DNA of 64,000 nucleotides from Mycolicibacterium fallax (GTDB lineage Bacteria; Actinomycetota; Actinomycetes; Mycobacteriales; Mycobacteriaceae): contig NZ_AP022603.1 in assembly GCF_010726955.1 (NCBI RefSeq), forward strand, positions 3,348,001 to 3,412,000, written 5' to 3'. The notes below the pieces were generated by a model. It did not search any database. It was not told where the DNA came from and saw nothing but the letters and a program-made list of their open reading frames with translations. Shown piece after piece: positions 61,592 to 64,000 of the stretch (its first letter is position 1; each line of letters starts with the position of its first letter). Made by a program: the position numbers and the translations under genes.

Positions 61592-64000
61592 ATGACCAAC
61601 TCCGGACCGGATGCCATCACCGTCCTGCTGGTGCCGCGCGGTGAGGCCACCGAGATCGTCTCGGTGCTGACCGACTACGCCGCGGTCGAGTTGGCCGACC
61701 CGTTCGTCTGGGTCGACCCGGCCGACCTCGGCCGCACCTCGGTGCCGGCCACCCACGTCCGCGGTGGCCGCTCGAATCCCGTTGTGCTGCAGCAGGTGCT
61801 GACCGAGCAGCGGTACCGGCGGGTCCGGGTCGCGGTGCTGGTGCCGGCCGACGCGCCGGCCGACGCCCGCGCGCACGTCACCGCCGAGCAGGCCCTGGAG
61901 CAGGCGGTCCGGGCCGCGGTGGTCGGCACCCCGATCACCCTGCTGCGGTTGCTGTTCACCCGCGGTTCGGCCGAGGCCCGCGGCTACGACCCGGCGCTGG
62001 TGCTGGAGGGCTGGCACAACCTGCTGGTGGCCCCGGAGGATTCGGCCGGACCGACCCTCGGCTCGGTGGTGCTCGACCGGCTCACCGACCCGCTGGACGT
62101 GGCCACCCACGTCACCCCGGTGGTCGCGGCGGCCTGCGGGCTGTGGCACGGCATCGACCGCTCGGTGTTCGACGAGATGGCGATCCTGCCCGGCCACACC
62201 CTGCGCGCGGTGCGCGCCTACTACCGCGAACTGGACGCCGCGGGCGTGGAGGACCAGCTGCGGATGCAGTTGTTCGACTCGGCCGGGCGGCTGCCGCTGC
62301 CGCGCTCCACCACCAGCCCGGTGGTGTACGTGCAGGACGTCGCGCTGGCCACCCAGACGCTGGCCCGCGGGCTGTGGACCAAGCACCGCGACGTGCTGCG
62401 CGGCAACCGGGTCGAGGTCGCCGCCCGGGAGACCGAGGCGGTCTCGCCGTGGGAGGCGCTGAAGACCTTCCTGTCCTTCCTCGGCGCGGCGCTGCGCAAC
62501 GCGCCGGCCGCCTGGCTGCAGGGCATGCTCGGCTCGGTGCAGTCGGTGGTCGCCACCACCGTGCAGCACGCGGTGTTCGGCAAGGACAATTCGGCGTTCG
62601 AGGTCGTCGCCAACGCCAAGCTGGCCAGCTGGGCCGACATCGGCCGCGGCGCCGAGGAGATCGCCTCGGTGCTCGACGCGGCCGGCGGCGCCACCCAGAT
62701 CGCCCAGTCCGACCTGTCGAGCGTGTGGAACGACTACGTCAACGGTGCCCTGACGCTGGCCGACGGCGGGCGTCGCACCGCCGGGATGGAACCGATCGCG
62801 GTCGGCGCGGCGGTCGGGGTGCTCTCCAGCGCCGCCGACGTGGTGCCCGCGGCCGCCGACGCCTTCACCGGGGTGCCCGCCTCGCTGGCCGCCGTCGTCG
62901 GCATCCCCAGCGTGGCCGGCGGCGACGTGCTCGGCGCGACGGACCTGCGCGGCCGGCTGGAGGCCTCCTTCAGCGATCCGGCCGCCGGCGTCGAGGCCCG
63001 GCACGCCCACGAGCAGCTGCACCACTGGCAGGGCGCGACCGGCCGCAGCTACGCCGGCCAGGTCGGCACCATCCTGGCCGACTTCCTGGGCCGGGCCCGC
63101 GGCGAGGTGACCACCCTGGTCGGCCAGATCCGGGAGGCCGCCGAGCGGGTCGGCATCGACGAGAAACTGCGCGCCCGTCAGCAGACCATCGCCACCATCA
63201 TCCGGACCGCCGGCTGGACGGTGTTCGCCGCGCTGATCCTGCTGCTGGGCATGGCCGCCCTGAGCTGGGTCAGCTGGAAGTTTGCCCTGACGGTCGGCGG
63301 CATCGTGGTGGTGCTGTACTTCGTCGCCTCGCTGATCCTGTTCATCGTCAGTCAGCGGCACCTGTTCGCCGAACTCAACCTGCGCAAATCGCAGATGAGC
63401 GAACTGGAGGCGATGCAGTTCAACCTGCGCGCCGCGGTCACCGACGTCGGCCGGCTGTCGGCGGCCTACGGGCAGCTGATGGCCTGGAACCGGGTGCTCG
63501 GCGAGGTGCTGCGCACCCCGTTCGGGCCGGTCCAGCCGCCGCGGCCGCGCCGCAGGCACATCGTCGACGGGCTGCCCCGATCCACCCAGATCGGCATCGC
63601 GGCGCCCGCCGACGGCGACGCCGAGGCCACCGCGCACGGGCTGCAGCAGCAGCTCTACGGCATCGGCTGGCTGTCCGGGCCGTGGGAGCAGATGCTCGCC
63701 GGGGTGGCCCGCCAGGTGCGCGACGAGCCGACCTCGCTGTTCCGGATGCCCGGTGTCGGCACCGGCTCGGCGCTGGACGGCTGGTCGTATGCGGTGGCCA
63801 CCGGCACGGTGAAGTCCGAGGGCGCCAGCGCGCTGTGGTCCCGGGTGCAGGCGATGTTCGACGACCCGGCCAGCGGGATCGCCGAGACGCTGACCGCGGG
63901 CGTGCTCAACCCGTCGACCGGGGCCCGGGTGTCGCCCAGCGAGTTCAGCGCCGGACTGCTCACCCCGCGCACCTCGGTGCCGGCACCGTTCGACGCCTCG
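61592..64000 (+). CDS. Large 2-TM protein of unknown function, 3' end beyond the window
   Basis: At least 803 residues, open to the last base. A soluble N-terminal region (1-530) begins VLLVPRGEATEIV and is rich in Ala/Asp. Two adjacent transmembrane helices (about 535-562 and 563-588) are followed by another soluble part. This is the usual third member next to the vWA and tubulin-like genes. ATG at 61592 is 2 bases after the tubulin-like stop. No catalytic motif is visible. Both soluble parts probably face the cytosol if the two helices form a hairpin. Confidence 0.8.
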   Translation, partial: MTNSGPDAITVLLVPRGEATEIVSVLTDYAAVELADPFVWVDPADLGRTSVPATHVRGGRSNPVVLQQVLTEQRYRRVRVAVLVPADAPADARAHVTAEQALEQAVRAAVVGTPITLLRLLFTRGSAEARGYDPALVLEGWHNLLVAPEDSAGPTLGSVVLDRLTDPLDVATHVTPVVAAACGLWHGIDRSVFDEMAILPGHTLRAVRAYYRELDAAGVEDQLRMQLFDSAGRLPLPRSTTSPVVYVQDVALATQTLARGLWTKHRDVLRGNRVEVAARETEAVSPWEALKTFLSFLGAALRNAPAAWLQGMLGSVQSVVATTVQHAVFGKDNSAFEVVANAKLASWADIGRGAEEIASVLDAAGGATQIAQSDLSSVWNDYVNGALTLADGGRRTAGMEPIAVGAAVGVLSSAADVVPAAADAFTGVPASLAAVVGIPSVAGGDVLGATDLRGRLEASFSDPAAGVEARHAHEQLHHWQGATGRSYAGQVGTILADFLGRARGEVTTLVGQIREAAERVGIDEKLRARQQTIATIIRTAGWTVFAALILLLGMAALSWVSWKFALTVGGIVVVLYFVASLILFIVSQRHLFAELNLRKSQMSELEAMQFNLRAAVTDVGRLSAAYGQLMAWNRVLGEVLRTPFGPVQPPRPRRRHIVDGLPRSTQIGIAAPADGDAEATAHGLQQQLYGIGWLSGPWEQMLAGVARQVRDEPTSLFRMPGVGTGSALDGWSYAVATGTVKSEGASALWSRVQAMFDDPASGIAETLTAGVLNPSTGARVSPSEFSAGLLTPRTSVPAPFDAS

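Overview
The window is high-GC actinobacterial DNA and almost certainly from a Mycobacterium/Mycolicibacterium-type genome. The reasons are lsr2, clpC1, carD, mhuD, kstR and the cholesterol ring genes hsaACDB, kshB, fadD3 and fadE30-34. As I recall it, gene order from 1 to about 48.7 kb largely follows the M. tuberculosis Rv3604c-Rv3559c segment in reverse. Assignments rest on motif and family recognition from sequence alone; no search was run.

Region 1 (1-8.7 kb) is housekeeping: the end of a Pro-rich protein, a pantothenate/CoA cluster (DUF2520 dehydrogenase, panC, panD, coaX), lysS, lsr2 and clpC1. Region 2 (8.7-16.7 kb) starts with a terminator and a cobalamin riboswitch controlling cbtB-cbtA, followed by a phosphatase-fold protein, lpqF, mhuD, an LtrA-like protein, an alpha/beta hydrolase, mutY/canB with overlapping divergent starts, and a membrane protein. 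Region 3 (16.7-24.2 kb) holds radA-disA, lpqE, carD, ispD-ispF, cysS and rlmB. Region 4 (24.2-29.7 kb) has a frameshifted metallo-hydrolase, pxpA, a probable Zur-controlled zinc ABC operon and a LacI-type regulator.

Region 5 (29.7-48.7 kb) is the steroid catabolism block: otsB, kstR, fadE34, kshB, hsaA-hsaD-hsaC-hsaB, an MHS-type symporter, aspB, fadE33-32-31, fadD3, fadE30 and ipdF. KstR-type operators lie at 31153, 35614 and 35681 and a KstR2-type operator at 46688. The upper half opens rings A/B and the lower half degrades the C/D-ring propionate (HIP). A striking 473-bp array of helically phased inverted repeats lies between fadE34 and the next gene.

Region 6 (48.7-64 kb) departs from the steroid theme. 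After the scar of a deleted response-regulator/membrane-protein pair comes a two-armed divergent locus. The minus arm encodes a protein of unknown family, a secreted and membrane-anchored protein with a PD-(D/E)xK-like core, and a 4-TM protein. The plus arm encodes two DUF4190-like paralogues with leaderless promoters, another membrane protein, a membrane-anchored vWA protein, a tubulin-like protein (Tubulin_2 type) and a large 2-TM protein cut by the window end. Five of these proteins share short Asp-Pro-Phe-Gly motifs in Pro/Gly-rich tails, which suggests one envelope-associated assembly. This is the best candidate for an under-described system here.
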